From positions 1 through 28,680 of the forward strand of contig CALVZZ010000052.1 of the NCBI GenBank assembly GCA_944372715.1: a stretch of DNA of 28,680 bases, read 5' to 3'. This document shows, piece after piece, positions 1 through 7,953 of this stretch. Made by a program: the position numbers and the translations under genes. The DNA is from an uncultured Clostridia bacterium. GTDB taxonomy: Bacteria > Bacillota > Clostridia > Christensenellales > UBA1242. How positions within the stretch are numbered: position 1 is the first letter of the stretch; each line of letters begins with the position of its first letter. The notes beneath the pieces were generated by a model, which ran no database searches, was not told where the DNA came from, and was given only the letters and a program-made list of their open reading frames with translations.

Positions 1-2
1 AA

Positions 3-530
3 GATTTAAGATATTCTGCTATTGAAGATTGTTTGCCATATGCTAAATGTGGCATAGCAATTGGAGGATTATCCGTTGGTGAACCTAAAGAAATAATGTA
101 TGACATATTATCAAAAATAAAAAACAAACTTCCTGAAAATATGCCTAGATATTTAATGGGAGTTGGCTCTCCTGATTGTTTGTTAGAGGGGTTTGCTCGT
201 GGTATTGATATGATGGATTGTGTACTACCAACTAGAATTGCTCGAAACGGTACAGCCTTTACAAAATATGGAAAGCTGGTTGTTAAAAATGGTAAGTATA
301 AAGATGATTTTTCTCCAATAGAAGATGACTGCGACTGTTATACTTGTAAAAATTATAGTAGAGCTTATATAAGACATTTAATTAATGCAGGTGAAATGCT
401 TGGAGCAGAACTGTTAAGTATTCATAATTTGTATTTTTTAACTAATCTTACCAAACAAATAAGGGAAGCAATAAAAGAAGATAGGTTTGGTGATTTTAAA
501 GAAAATTACCTTAAAACCTATAAAATATAA
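3..530 (+). CDS. tgt: tRNA-guanine transglycosylase, C-terminal part (5' end outside window)
   Basis: Exchanges the wobble guanine for the queuosine precursor preQ1 in tRNAs with GUN anticodons. The reading frame is open from base 3 (DLRYSAIEDC...), so the gene enters from the left and 175 codons are seen. Visible family motifs are AIGGLSVGEP, then MGVGSPDCLLEGFARGIDMMDCVLPTR, in which the second Asp of GIDMMD lies where the family has its nucleophile, and the C-terminal zinc site (CDCYTC with a His in LLSIHNLYFL). The internal TTG at 33 is not a real start because homology continues upstream of it. It sits before yajC and secD/secF, a common bacterial order. No frameshift is seen. The call is secure; only the N-terminal half is missing because of the window edge. 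Confidence 0.96.
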   Translation, partial: DLRYSAIEDCLPYAKCGIAIGGLSVGEPKEIMYDILSKIKNKLPENMPRYLMGVGSPDCLLEGFARGIDMMDCVLPTRIARNGTAFTKYGKLVVKNGKYKDDFSPIEDDCDCYTCKNYSRAYIRHLINAGEMLGAELLSIHNLYFLTNLTKQIREAIKEDRFGDFKENYLKTYKI

Positions 531-549
531 AAATTCACCATAAAAGTAT

Positions 550-577
550 TTGTATTTTTAAAAAATTATGGTAATAT
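550..577 (+). promoter_or_regulatory. Possible promoter for the small ORF and yajC
   Basis: TTGTAT (550-555) and TAATAT (572-577) are separated by 16 bases and lie 21 bases before the small ORF at 599. An inverted pair ACCATAA (537-543) / TTATGGT (566-572) brackets the spacer and touches the -10 box, so it could be an operator or the stem of a weak structure after tgt. In DNA this AT-rich, such boxes arise by chance; confidence is modest. Confidence 0.35.
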
Positions 578-598
578 TGTTCATAGTCAGGAGTTGAT

Positions 599-679
599 AT
601 GTTACTTTTTTCTATCACAAACTTGATAGTTCCAGTATGTTTTTTAATTGCTATTGTAACATTTGGAATGTTAATTTAA
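599..679 (+). CDS. Possible 26-residue small membrane protein
   Basis: An ATG at 599 opens 26 codons and ends at TAA 677-679. It is preceded by AGGAG (589-593) at a 5-base spacing, as good as the yajC site that follows. The peptide is almost entirely hydrophobic (begins MLLFSITNLIVPVCFLIA, ends FGMLI), enough for one membrane helix. It fills the tgt-yajC gap, and the yajC ribosome binding site begins 1 base after its stop, so it would be co-translated with yajC. I do not recognise a family. It may be a small Sec-associated membrane peptide (inference) or a leader peptide; chance is possible because short hydrophobic frames are common in T-rich DNA. Confidence 0.5.
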   Translation: MLLFSITNLIVPVCFLIAIVTFGMLI

Positions 680-691
680 AAGGAGATTATA

Positions 692-1228
692 ATGTTTAAT
701 TTATCAAATTTAGTTTTTATTGATGCATCACAAATTACATTGCTTGTTGTGATTGCAGCATTGCTTGTTCTTTATCCAATTTTTATGTTTATAAGAAATA
801 AAAAGGAAAAAGAAAAAAGAACAGAGCTTTATGAATCTATTCATAAGGGTGATTATGTTTTAACATACTCTGGAATTATGGGAAAGGTTGTAGAAATATT
901 AGAAAAGCAAAATGGAAAGTTTTTAACAATTCAAACAGGTGAAGGGAAAAATAGTGGATTTGTTTGTGTAACAATAGATGCTGTTTATACTTTTACGGAT
1001 AATAAAGACAAGATTTTTGGAATTGACGGCGAACCTATTTCTTCTGATAGTAAAGATCAAAAAGTTGAAGGCAAACAAGAAGAAAACAATGATGTAAAAA
1101 AAGTTGACAATGATGAAAAAGTTCAAAATCAAACAGAAATTCAAAATCAAGAAGCTGTTGTAAGCACACAAAATAATAATAAAGCAACCAAAAAAACATC
1201 AAAAAAACAAAACACAAAAAAAGCATAA
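692..1228 (+). CDS. yajC: YajC, preprotein translocase accessory subunit
   Basis: YajC is a single-span membrane protein that associates with SecD/SecF at the Sec translocon. The 178-residue product has one membrane helix at about residues 16-36, then the cytoplasmic YajC domain (KRTELYESIHKGDYVLTYSG, with the usual 'GD.V.T.GGI.G.V' pattern relaxed to GDYVLTYSGIMGKVVEI). The last ~70 residues are a low-complexity Lys/Gln/Asn-rich tail; many YajC proteins stop near 100 residues, so the tail is an extension. The ATG is preceded by AGGAG at 681-685 (6-base spacing). Downstream is a convergent gene, and both share one terminator hairpin. It lies between tgt and secD as in many bacteria. Confidence 0.9.
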   Translation: MFNLSNLVFIDASQITLLVVIAALLVLYPIFMFIRNKKEKEKRTELYESIHKGDYVLTYSGIMGKVVEILEKQNGKFLTIQTGEGKNSGFVCVTIDAVYTFTDNKDKIFGIDGEPISSDSKDQKVEGKQEENNDVKKVDNDEKVQNQTEIQNQEAVVSTQNNNKATKKTSKKQNTKKA

Positions 1229-1248
1229 GCTCAAACTTATGCTTTTTT
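1217..1248. terminator. Bidirectional intrinsic terminator between yajC and the TIGR04086 gene
   Basis: AAAAAAGCATAAG (1217-1229) pairs with CTTATGCTTTTTT (1236-1248) across a 6-base loop. It carries a U-tract in both directions. The stop codon of yajC (1226-1228) and that of the opposing gene (1237-1239) both lie inside the stem, so one hairpin ends both transcripts. Confidence 0.85.
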
Positions 1249-1656
1249 CTTGCCTAAAAAATTAACTGAAATTATACCACAAATAGCACCAATAATACCA
1301 CCAAATAACAAATCGTTTAATATTGTTTTAGAAAATACAAATTGCCCGTCTAGTATTGAGAATGTTACAAATGCAAGAGCTGTATAAATGAAACCTATAA
1401 CTAATCCTGTAATAAAACCCATTTCTTTGCATTTTTTTAGGCCTATAAAACAACCAATTAAAATGCTCAAACCCTTTATAATTTGATTAATTGGCGAAAT
1501 TGCATTTTCTGGGACATACACAAATCTTATAACAAAAGCAAATATTAAAATTCCAATTAAGGAAACACAAAGTGCTATTAGTGCCCCTTTTATGACATTT
1601 ATGAAAAATGAACTATCATTTGAATTTTCTTTATTTTTATTTTTCAACTTAACCAT
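1237..1656 (-). CDS. TIGR04086-type four-helix membrane protein
   Basis: The 139-residue product has a short charged, Asn/Lys-rich N terminus, then four hydrophobic segments at about residues 20-48, 58-75, 80-102 and 112-134, with Gly-rich helices such as GLSILIGCFIGLKKCKEMGFITGLVIGFIY. The size, topology and neighbourhood (beside yajC/secD) match the TIGR04086 (YrzE-like) family of unknown function. The start is the ATG at 1656, preceded on its own strand by a G-rich site (TGGGGGT) about 5 bases upstream. In this lineage's relatives I would expect the gene to run in the same direction as yajC; here it is inverted and convergent with yajC, divergent from secD. The family name is from memory and is a moderate-confidence call; the membrane topology is plain from the sequence. 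Confidence 0.72.
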   Translation of the reverse strand: MVKLKNKNKENSNDSSFFINVIKGALIALCVSLIGILIFAFVIRFVYVPENAISPINQIIKGLSILIGCFIGLKKCKEMGFITGLVIGFIYTALAFVTFSILDGQFVFSKTILNDLLFGGIIGAICGIISVNFLGKKKA

Positions 1657-1752
1657 TTTTACCCCCAGAGTAAAATATGAAAAAAGTTTTTGTTATATTC
1701 TTTATTGTAAGTGAATTAAAATTAACTTTTTTGTCAATATTTAAAAAAACAT

Positions 1753-1781
1753 TTGACAGTAAGGCTTGTTTTTATTATACT
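1753..1781 (+). promoter_or_regulatory. secD promoter
   Basis: A near-consensus vegetative promoter: TTGACA (1753-1758), a 17-base spacer, TATACT (1776-1781). Transcription would begin about 30 bases before the secD ATG, leaving room for the AAGGCG ribosome site. This promoter separates secD/secF from yajC, consistent with the inverted gene placed between them. Confidence 0.8.
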
Positions 1782-1818
1782 ACCATAGTATTTAAAATAT
1801 ATAAAAGGCGAAAATAGA

Positions 1819-3153
1819 ATGACTAAAAAATTAAGTATTGTAAAGTTTGTTTTTGTTTCCATTGCTGTTGTACTTGGCATATGTTTATCTATATTTTCTT
1901 TTCCAATTCCTTTTACAACATCAAATTTTAATGGGTTCATTAATTCAATACCTCTTGGATTAGATATTGCTGGAGGATATAGTGCTGTATACAATATAGA
2001 ACTTGAAGATGATAGCAAAAATATTTCAGAAGAAATAGATTATTCAATAGATTTTATAAAAAGTGTTTTAAACAATCAAGGCTATTCTGATGCCGTTGTT
2101 GTTAAGCAAGGTGATAGTCAGATTAGATTAACGGTTTCTAAAAATAATGATCCTAAAACACTTATATCAACTCTTGGAAGTGCAGGAGATATCTATATTA
2201 AAAGTTCTGAAACAACTGATGTATCTGATAGTGATATAATTGGTGAGGATATCGAAAGGGTTTATTCCACAAGATTGCAAACTAGCGAAACAGAGTTTTC
2301 TTGGGGTGTTATGATTGAGTTTACTCAAAACAGCACAACAGGAAAATCTGGTGCTGAAAAATATGAAAATTTAACATCAACAGTTGCATCTAGTGGAAAC
2401 ACAATTTATATCTATATGGATGATGAATTGTATCAATCAGTTGGAGGAATTACATCTGCACAAACAACAGGTACATTATTTTTATCTGGTGGGGGAATTA
2501 CTTCACAAGAGACTGCTAATCAATTTGCATTAAGAGTTATGGTTGGTACTCTTGAAACAAAGCTTTCACAAGATCCAAATTCTGTTATTGAAATCCCTTC
2601 TACAATAACTCCAAATTTTTTGATGTTTGCTTGTGTTGCTATTTCTATACTAAGCATAGTTTTTGTTGTTTTAATGGTAATTAAATTTAGAGATTTTGGT
2701 TGGATGTCTTTACTATCCTTGCTTGTTTATGCAATTTTGGTTGTATTCTTTATGCAAGCTGTTCCTATTGTTTTATTAACATTGGGAGGAATAATTGCTA
2801 CTGCAATAGGTTTAGCATTGTTATTTTTCACTCATATATTACTGTTTAGTAACATTGCAAATGAATATGCTAATGGTAAAAAAATCCATTTGTCTATAAA
2901 ATCTGGTTACAAAAAATCTGTTTTGCCAATTGTAGATATTAATGTAGTTGCCATTTTATTATCATTTGTTATGTGGTTCTTGGGTGATTCATTTAGTATG
3001 AGTTTTGGAATAATCCTTTCTATATCATCTTTAATGGGATTGTTTACAACACTTCTTGTAACAAAAGCATTTATGAAATGGTATCTTCCAATTAATAGCT
3101 CAAATGCTAAAAAATTAGGATTAAAAAGAGGAGAAAATGTAAATGAAATCTAA
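1819..3153 (+). CDS. secD: Divergent SecD, protein-export membrane protein
   Basis: SecD works with SecF to pull exported proteins across the membrane using the proton gradient. The 444-residue product shows an N-terminal helix (about 8-30), the extracellular P1 head opening with GLDIAGGY (47-54), and five C-terminal helices from about residue 265. The usual helix-4 motif 'G.AVDANV.IFERI' is replaced by GLALLFFTHILLFSNI (331-346), so the conserved membrane Asp is absent; the later IVDINV (371-376, usually 'ILDANVTT') keeps its Asp. The ATG at 1819 follows AAAGGCG. secF overlaps its end by 11 bases. Identity as SecD rests on length, head motif, topology and the secF partner; its activity as a proton-driven motor is doubtful. 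Confidence 0.88.
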   Translation: MTKKLSIVKFVFVSIAVVLGICLSIFSFPIPFTTSNFNGFINSIPLGLDIAGGYSAVYNIELEDDSKNISEEIDYSIDFIKSVLNNQGYSDAVVVKQGDSQIRLTVSKNNDPKTLISTLGSAGDIYIKSSETTDVSDSDIIGEDIERVYSTRLQTSETEFSWGVMIEFTQNSTTGKSGAEKYENLTSTVASSGNTIYIYMDDELYQSVGGITSAQTTGTLFLSGGGITSQETANQFALRVMVGTLETKLSQDPNSVIEIPSTITPNFLMFACVAISILSIVFVVLMVIKFRDFGWMSLLSLLVYAILVVFFMQAVPIVLLTLGGIIATAIGLALLFFTHILLFSNIANEYANGKKIHLSIKSGYKKSVLPIVDINVVAILLSFVMWFLGDSFSMSFGIILSISSLMGLFTTLLVTKAFMKWYLPINSSNAKKLGLKRGENVNEI

Positions 3154-4063
3154 ATATTGGTTAAAGCTTATTGCTCCTGTTTTAGTATTTATCCTAGCAA
3201 TTGTGTTATTTTTCACAGTGGGATTCAATAAATCTTTAGAATTAAAGGGTTATTATTTAATTGAAGTAAATATAGGAGACTATGAAATTTCAGAGGCTTT
3301 AGATAAAATTGATGGCGTTCTAAATGAAAAAGAAATTAATATAGAAGATTATTCACTTGAAAATGATGACTATGGTAAAGTTATTGCCATTAAGTATACA
3401 ACATTTGAAGACGATGAACTTTTACAAAAAAATATAAAAGATGAATTAACCACTGCATTTGATTATGATACTTCATCATTATTGGAACAAACTTATATTA
3501 AAGTTAGTGGATTCATTCAGCCTCAATCAATGATTGTTCCTATTTCAAGCATACTTCTTGCTGTATTAATTGGTTTAATTGGTGTGTTTGTTTATATTGC
3601 ATTAAGACACAGTGTTGCAAATGCTTTTAGTATTGTTTTGTCTGCTATAATTGATTTACTTTTAATGATTTCTTTAACTATTATTTTACGAGTTCCAATG
3701 TCTATATCTTTTGCTTTGGCAATTGCGGGTACAGTAGTATTCAGTGTTATTTTAAATGTAATTCAATATAGTAAATTTATAGATGTTAGCAATGATGAAA
3801 AAATGTTAAAAAATAGTAATGACCAAATTATAAAATATGCTCAACAAATTTTTTATAAACAATTAATTGTTTTAACAATGTCATATTTGTTTGCTATTTG
3901 CGTGTTTGCTTTTTATAATTTGTCTACTTCATTATCTTTAGTTTTGGGAGTTTTATCTTCTATATATACTTCTCAGCTTATAACACCACATCTTTGGGCA
4001 ATGGCTTATAGAAGAAGAATAAAAACTAAGAAAGAAAATAAATTAGATACAGAAAATAATTAA
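3143..4063 (+). CDS. secF: Divergent SecF, protein-export membrane protein
   Basis: Partner of SecD. The 306-residue product has an N-terminal helix (about 8-27), a short extracellular P4-type head (30-125), five helices between about 130 and 285, and a basic tail (YRRRIKTKK). The family's 'G.DF.GG' head motif is reduced to LELKGYYLIEV (32-42). The helix motif 'GYSINDTVVVFDRIREN' is replaced by GTVVFSVILNVIQYSKF (196-212), losing its Asp, and the 'RT..TS' Arg of the next helix appears as Lys239 (YKQLIVLTMS). Thus residues tied to proton flow in well-studied SecDF are missing on this side too. The ATG overlaps secD and has GAGGAG upstream. A hairpin terminator follows. Call by position, length and topology. 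Confidence 0.85.
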   Translation: MKSKYWLKLIAPVLVFILAIVLFFTVGFNKSLELKGYYLIEVNIGDYEISEALDKIDGVLNEKEINIEDYSLENDDYGKVIAIKYTTFEDDELLQKNIKDELTTAFDYDTSSLLEQTYIKVSGFIQPQSMIVPISSILLAVLIGLIGVFVYIALRHSVANAFSIVLSAIIDLLLMISLTIILRVPMSISFALAIAGTVVFSVILNVIQYSKFIDVSNDEKMLKNSNDQIIKYAQQIFYKQLIVLTMSYLFAICVFAFYNLSTSLSLVLGVLSSIYTSQLITPHLWAMAYRRRIKTKKENKLDTENN

Positions 4064-4074
4064 AAAATATAGGG

Positions 4075-4113
4075 AAAGAATAATGAAAAAATAATTGCAT
4101 TATTCTTTTTTTT
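4075..4113 (+). terminator. Intrinsic terminator after secF
   Basis: AAAGAATAATG (4075-4085) pairs with CATTATTCTTT (4098-4108), a 12-base loop between, followed by an eight-T run. It closes the secD-secF transcript 12 bases after the secF stop. Confidence 0.85.
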
Positions 4114-4136
4114 AAATTATAATTATTCCATAAGGT

Positions 4137-4158
4137 TAGCAAAATATTTTGCTATAAT
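4137..4158 (+). promoter_or_regulatory. recJ -10 box overlapped by an 18-bp perfect palindrome
   Basis: TAGCAAAATATTTTGCTA (4137-4154) is a perfect palindrome. A consensus TATAAT (4153-4158) begins inside its right edge, and the recJ ATG (4167) is only 8 bases further, with no ribosome binding site between. No good -35 box is seen. The palindrome could be an operator that blocks or assists polymerase. The -10 is convincing; the operator role is inference. Confidence 0.5.
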
Positions 4159-4166
4159 GGGAATTT

Positions 4167-6521
4167 ATGAAATTATATAAGTACTTTAATGGGAGCATTA
4201 ATGCTTCTTTTATTCAGGACATAATGTCAAAATTTAATATTTGTAAACCTATTGCAGAACTTATTGCTTCTCGTGGTTATGATACAATTGACAAAGTTGA
4301 AAACTTTCTAAAACCTAATTTGGTTCACGATCCTTATTTGATAAAAAATATGGATGAATTAGTAAAAAAAGTTAAATTGGCGATAGACAGCAATAAAAAA
4401 ATTTTAATTTTTGGGGACTATGATGTTGACGGTATTAGCGCAACAGCAATTATGATAAAAACATTAAATTTATTGGGAAACAATCCAAAATATTATTTAC
4501 CCAATAGATTTATTGATGGATACGGTCTTACTTGTGAAGTTTTGGATAAAATAAAAAACAAATATAATCCTGATTTGATTATAACAGTAGATTGCGGGAT
4601 TTCTTGTTATCAAGAAGTAGAATATGCAAAAAAACTAGGAATTGAGATTATTGTAACAGACCATCACGAAATACCAGATATTATTCCAAATACAATAGTG
4701 TTAAATGCAAAAATGCAAAATCAATTATATCCATTTAAGGATCTTTGTGGAACGGGGCTCGCATACAAAATAAGTGAAGCTTTGCTTGGAAAAAAAGCAG
4801 AACAGTTTTTGCCAATTGCGGGAATTGCTACCATTGCTGATATAGTGCCATTAGTTGATGAAAACAGAACCATAGTATATAAAGGTTTAAAGTTAATGGA
4901 CGCTTATTTGCCAATAGGCTTGAAGATGTTGTTTAAAGAGCAAAAAATTTCTCTTACAAAAGCAAATTCTATTGATATTTCTTATAAAATAGCACCTAAA
5001 ATTAATGCATCTGGCAGAATGGGAGATGCTTCTGATTCTTTAAAGCTTTACTTAGAAACTGATCCTGTTGAAATAAAAAAATTGTTAAATAAGGTTGCAA
5101 ATCACAATCAAAAAAGGCAAGAATTGTGTTCTAAAGTATATGAAGATTGCAAACATATGCTCAATAATGAAAATATGAGTGCTAATAAATGTATTATTTT
5201 ATCATCAAAAAAATGGGATCAGGGGATTTTAGGCATTGTTTGTGCAAGATTGGTTGAAGAATATAATAGGCCTGTGTTTTTATTTTCAGAAATTGACGAA
5301 GATGCAAAGGGCTCAGCTAGGAGTATTCCAGAAATAAATGTTCATCTTTTGTTAAATTCGATGAAGGATATGTTGGAAACTTTTGGTGGACACACTATTG
5401 CGGCAGGATTAACAATTAAAAAACAATATTTGAATTTATTTAAAGAAAAAGTTAATGAGTATATTTTAAATAATATTAATGATCAGGTTTTTACTCCAAT
5501 ACAATATTATGATATAGATCTTGATCAAAATGATATCAATAAATCCTTGCTTGAAAGTTTGCAAAAATTGGAGCCTTTTGGATTGGGAAATGCAAATCCA
5601 AAGTTTAAAATATCAATTGATAAATTAGATATTTTACCAATGAAAAACTATAATTATCATTGTCAAATTAAATTGAAAAATAAAATTAATTTTGTACAAT
5701 TTAATTATGTTAATGATCATAACAAATTGAAATATTGTAAAAATAAATCAATTATTTTTGAACTACAAAATGACACATTTGGACAAACTTTAAAGGGGAT
5801 AATTCGTGGGAATTATTTTGATTTTCCAATAATACCCAACAAAAATTTTAATAATGGTGTAATTCAAACATTAAGATACTGTAATGAAAAATCACAGAGA
5901 ATTTATGATTACTATACTGATCAAGATTTGGTAACCTTTGTCAGTTCTCCATCATCTTTTGGGACAGCTTATGTCGTTTTTGATTTAAATGATTATAATA
6001 ATTTTATAAATAATTATAATTTAAAAAATATAGTAAATTTAGATTTGTTTAATGGAAAAGAAAATAAAGGGTTTAATACCATTTTTATTTCACCAGAGAA
6101 TATTGAATTTTGCAAACATTTTGAAAGAATCATATTTTTAAGTCCTGTTATGGATGGTGGATATATTTCTAAAATAAATAAAATATCTAATGCTAAAATA
6201 TATTTGCCTATAAACAGAAAAGAAAAGTCAAATTTGAAAAATGTTGATCTTTCGAGATCAACTTTTGGAAGAATATATAATTCTATAAAAAAATATAAAG
6301 GCAGTTTTGTATGCTACGAAGACTTATATTTAAAATTAAAGTTGTCTTTTAATTTTGAAACATTTTTACTATGTTTGATTACATTATTAGACTTAAAAAT
6401 TATAAAATTAACTGATGAAAACGAATTATACAAAATTGAATTTGATGATACAATAAAAACAGATTTAAACAAATCATCAGTTTATAATATTGCAAAATTA
6501 ATAAAAAATGTAGTAAGGTGA
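4167..6521 (+). CDS. recJ: Single-stranded-DNA exonuclease RecJ
   Basis: RecJ degrades single-stranded DNA 5'-3' in recombination and mismatch or excision repair. The 784-residue product has the DHH-phosphoesterase core: GDYDVDG (83-89), VDCG (141-144), TDHHE (164-168), NASGRMGDA (about 281-289), then the DHHA1 part ending in a GGH motif (FGGHTIAAGL, about 404-413), an OB-like region with LEPFGLGNANP, and a further C-terminal region of about 200 residues of the kind seen in Firmicutes RecJ, which is poorly conserved and Asn/Lys-rich here. The predicted mRNA appears leaderless (see the -10 box). hemZ follows after 10 bases. All catalytic Asp/His residues expected are present. Confidence 0.95.
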   Translation: MKLYKYFNGSINASFIQDIMSKFNICKPIAELIASRGYDTIDKVENFLKPNLVHDPYLIKNMDELVKKVKLAIDSNKKILIFGDYDVDGISATAIMIKTLNLLGNNPKYYLPNRFIDGYGLTCEVLDKIKNKYNPDLIITVDCGISCYQEVEYAKKLGIEIIVTDHHEIPDIIPNTIVLNAKMQNQLYPFKDLCGTGLAYKISEALLGKKAEQFLPIAGIATIADIVPLVDENRTIVYKGLKLMDAYLPIGLKMLFKEQKISLTKANSIDISYKIAPKINASGRMGDASDSLKLYLETDPVEIKKLLNKVANHNQKRQELCSKVYEDCKHMLNNENMSANKCIILSSKKWDQGILGIVCARLVEEYNRPVFLFSEIDEDAKGSARSIPEINVHLLLNSMKDMLETFGGHTIAAGLTIKKQYLNLFKEKVNEYILNNINDQVFTPIQYYDIDLDQNDINKSLLESLQKLEPFGLGNANPKFKISIDKLDILPMKNYNYHCQIKLKNKINFVQFNYVNDHNKLKYCKNKSIIFELQNDTFGQTLKGIIRGNYFDFPIIPNKNFNNGVIQTLRYCNEKSQRIYDYYTDQDLVTFVSSPSSFGTAYVVFDLNDYNNFINNYNLKNIVNLDLFNGKENKGFNTIFISPENIEFCKHFERIIFLSPVMDGGYISKINKISNAKIYLPINRKEKSNLKNVDLSRSTFGRIYNSIKKYKGSFVCYEDLYLKLKLSFNFETFLLCLITLLDLKIIKLTDENELYKIEFDDTIKTDLNKSSVYNIAKLIKNVVR

Positions 6522-6531
6522 TAGGTGGGGT

Positions 6532-7932
6532 ATGTTAATTTATACAAATACAACTGAGTATAAAAATGATATTTATGATTTAGCACATTTATTTTTTCCA
6601 AATTCTATTTTGGGAGAAGATGATGGTATTGTTATTTATCACGAATTTATCTCATCTGAAAACGAACAAACTGTTACTTATAAGTTGGGCGAATTTACTA
6701 AAACATTTTCTAGACAAATACAAGAATGTAAAAGTGAATTACAAAGAAAAAAAATTAATAAAAGATTTATAAAAAATTGTTTGTATGATTTTTTAAGCAA
6801 AATTACTAAGCAAGAATTACCTTGGGGAAGTTTAACAGGAATACGACCAACAAAATTAGCCTACGACTTGATAGATGATGGTTTAGATCCATTATTTATA
6901 AAAGAAACATTAATGAAAGATTTTAAAGTAAGTGAAAAAAAGGCAAAATTGGTTTCAAAAATATTAAAAAATCAACATTGTATAATAAAAAACGATAAAC
7001 TTGTAGATATTTATATAAACATTCCCATTTGTCCTTCAAGATGCTCTTACTGTTCTTTTATTTCATCAGAATATGATAAAGTTAAAAACGATATTCAAGA
7101 TTATGTTAATAATCTTGTTTTAGAACTGAAATCAGTTAAAAGAATGATATATGAAAAAGCTTATGTAGTGAGAGCAATATATATAGGTGGAGGTACTCCA
7201 AGTATATTAACTGATAAGCAATTTAAAGAGATTTTTGACGAAATAAATTATCCGATATCAGAATTTACAGTTGAGTGTGGTAGGCCAGAAACTATTACAA
7301 AAGAAAAATTAGAAATATTTAAAGAATATGGCGTTACAAGATTGTCAATAAATCCACAAACCTTTTCTCAAAAAACTTTAAAGTTGATAGGTAGAAAACA
7401 TACCGTGCAAGATGTTTTAAATGCTTATAAACTTGTTTTGCCATATAATTTTATTATAAATATGGATATAATTGCTGGTTTGCCAGGTGAAAAATTTCCA
7501 ACATTTAAAAAAACATTAGATACTGTAATTGAGCTTTCACCTGATAATGTAACCGTTCATACATTATCTTTAAAACACGGTTCCTTACTATTTGACAATC
7601 CACCAGACAATGATAAAAATGTGGCTAAAATGGTTGATTATGCATACACAAAACTTAGCGAAGATGGTTATGAACCATATTATTTATACAGGCAAAAAAA
7701 TCAAGCAGAAGGTTTAGAAAATGTAGGATATACTAAAAAAGGTAAAGTTTGTACATTTAATATTGATAGTATGGAAGAAACTTTAAGCATAATTGCTTGT
7801 GGAGCAGGTGCAATCTCGAAAAGAATTTTTAATTTAGAAAATAGAATAGAAAGATTGGCTAATCCAAAATTTTTAAAAGATTATAACGAAAGAATTGAAG
7901 AAATTATTCAAAAAAAATTAAATTTCTTTTAA
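6532..7932 (+). CDS. hemZ: HemZ-type coproporphyrinogen III dehydrogenase (radical SAM)
   Basis: A radical-SAM enzyme of the oxygen-independent coproporphyrinogen oxidase group, expected to act in haem synthesis. The 466-residue product has a ~160-residue N-terminal extension with LPWGSLTGIRPTKL (97-109), typical of HemZ rather than HemN/HemW, followed by the [4Fe-4S]-binding CPSRCSYC (Cys167, Cys171, Cys174), the SAM motif IGGGTPS (218-224) and NMDIIAGLPGE. The ATG has AGGTGGGG just upstream and lies 10 bases after recJ, so the two are probably co-transcribed. Other haem genes are not in the window, so a true haem role is inferred from the family. Oxygen-independent chemistry fits an anaerobe. 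Confidence 0.9.
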   Translation: MLIYTNTTEYKNDIYDLAHLFFPNSILGEDDGIVIYHEFISSENEQTVTYKLGEFTKTFSRQIQECKSELQRKKINKRFIKNCLYDFLSKITKQELPWGSLTGIRPTKLAYDLIDDGLDPLFIKETLMKDFKVSEKKAKLVSKILKNQHCIIKNDKLVDIYINIPICPSRCSYCSFISSEYDKVKNDIQDYVNNLVLELKSVKRMIYEKAYVVRAIYIGGGTPSILTDKQFKEIFDEINYPISEFTVECGRPETITKEKLEIFKEYGVTRLSINPQTFSQKTLKLIGRKHTVQDVLNAYKLVLPYNFIINMDIIAGLPGEKFPTFKKTLDTVIELSPDNVTVHTLSLKHGSLLFDNPPDNDKNVAKMVDYAYTKLSEDGYEPYYLYRQKNQAEGLENVGYTKKGKVCTFNIDSMEETLSIIACGAGAISKRIFNLENRIERLANPKFLKDYNERIEEIIQKKLNFF

Positions 7933-7953
7933 ATGCATTGCATATAAATATAT

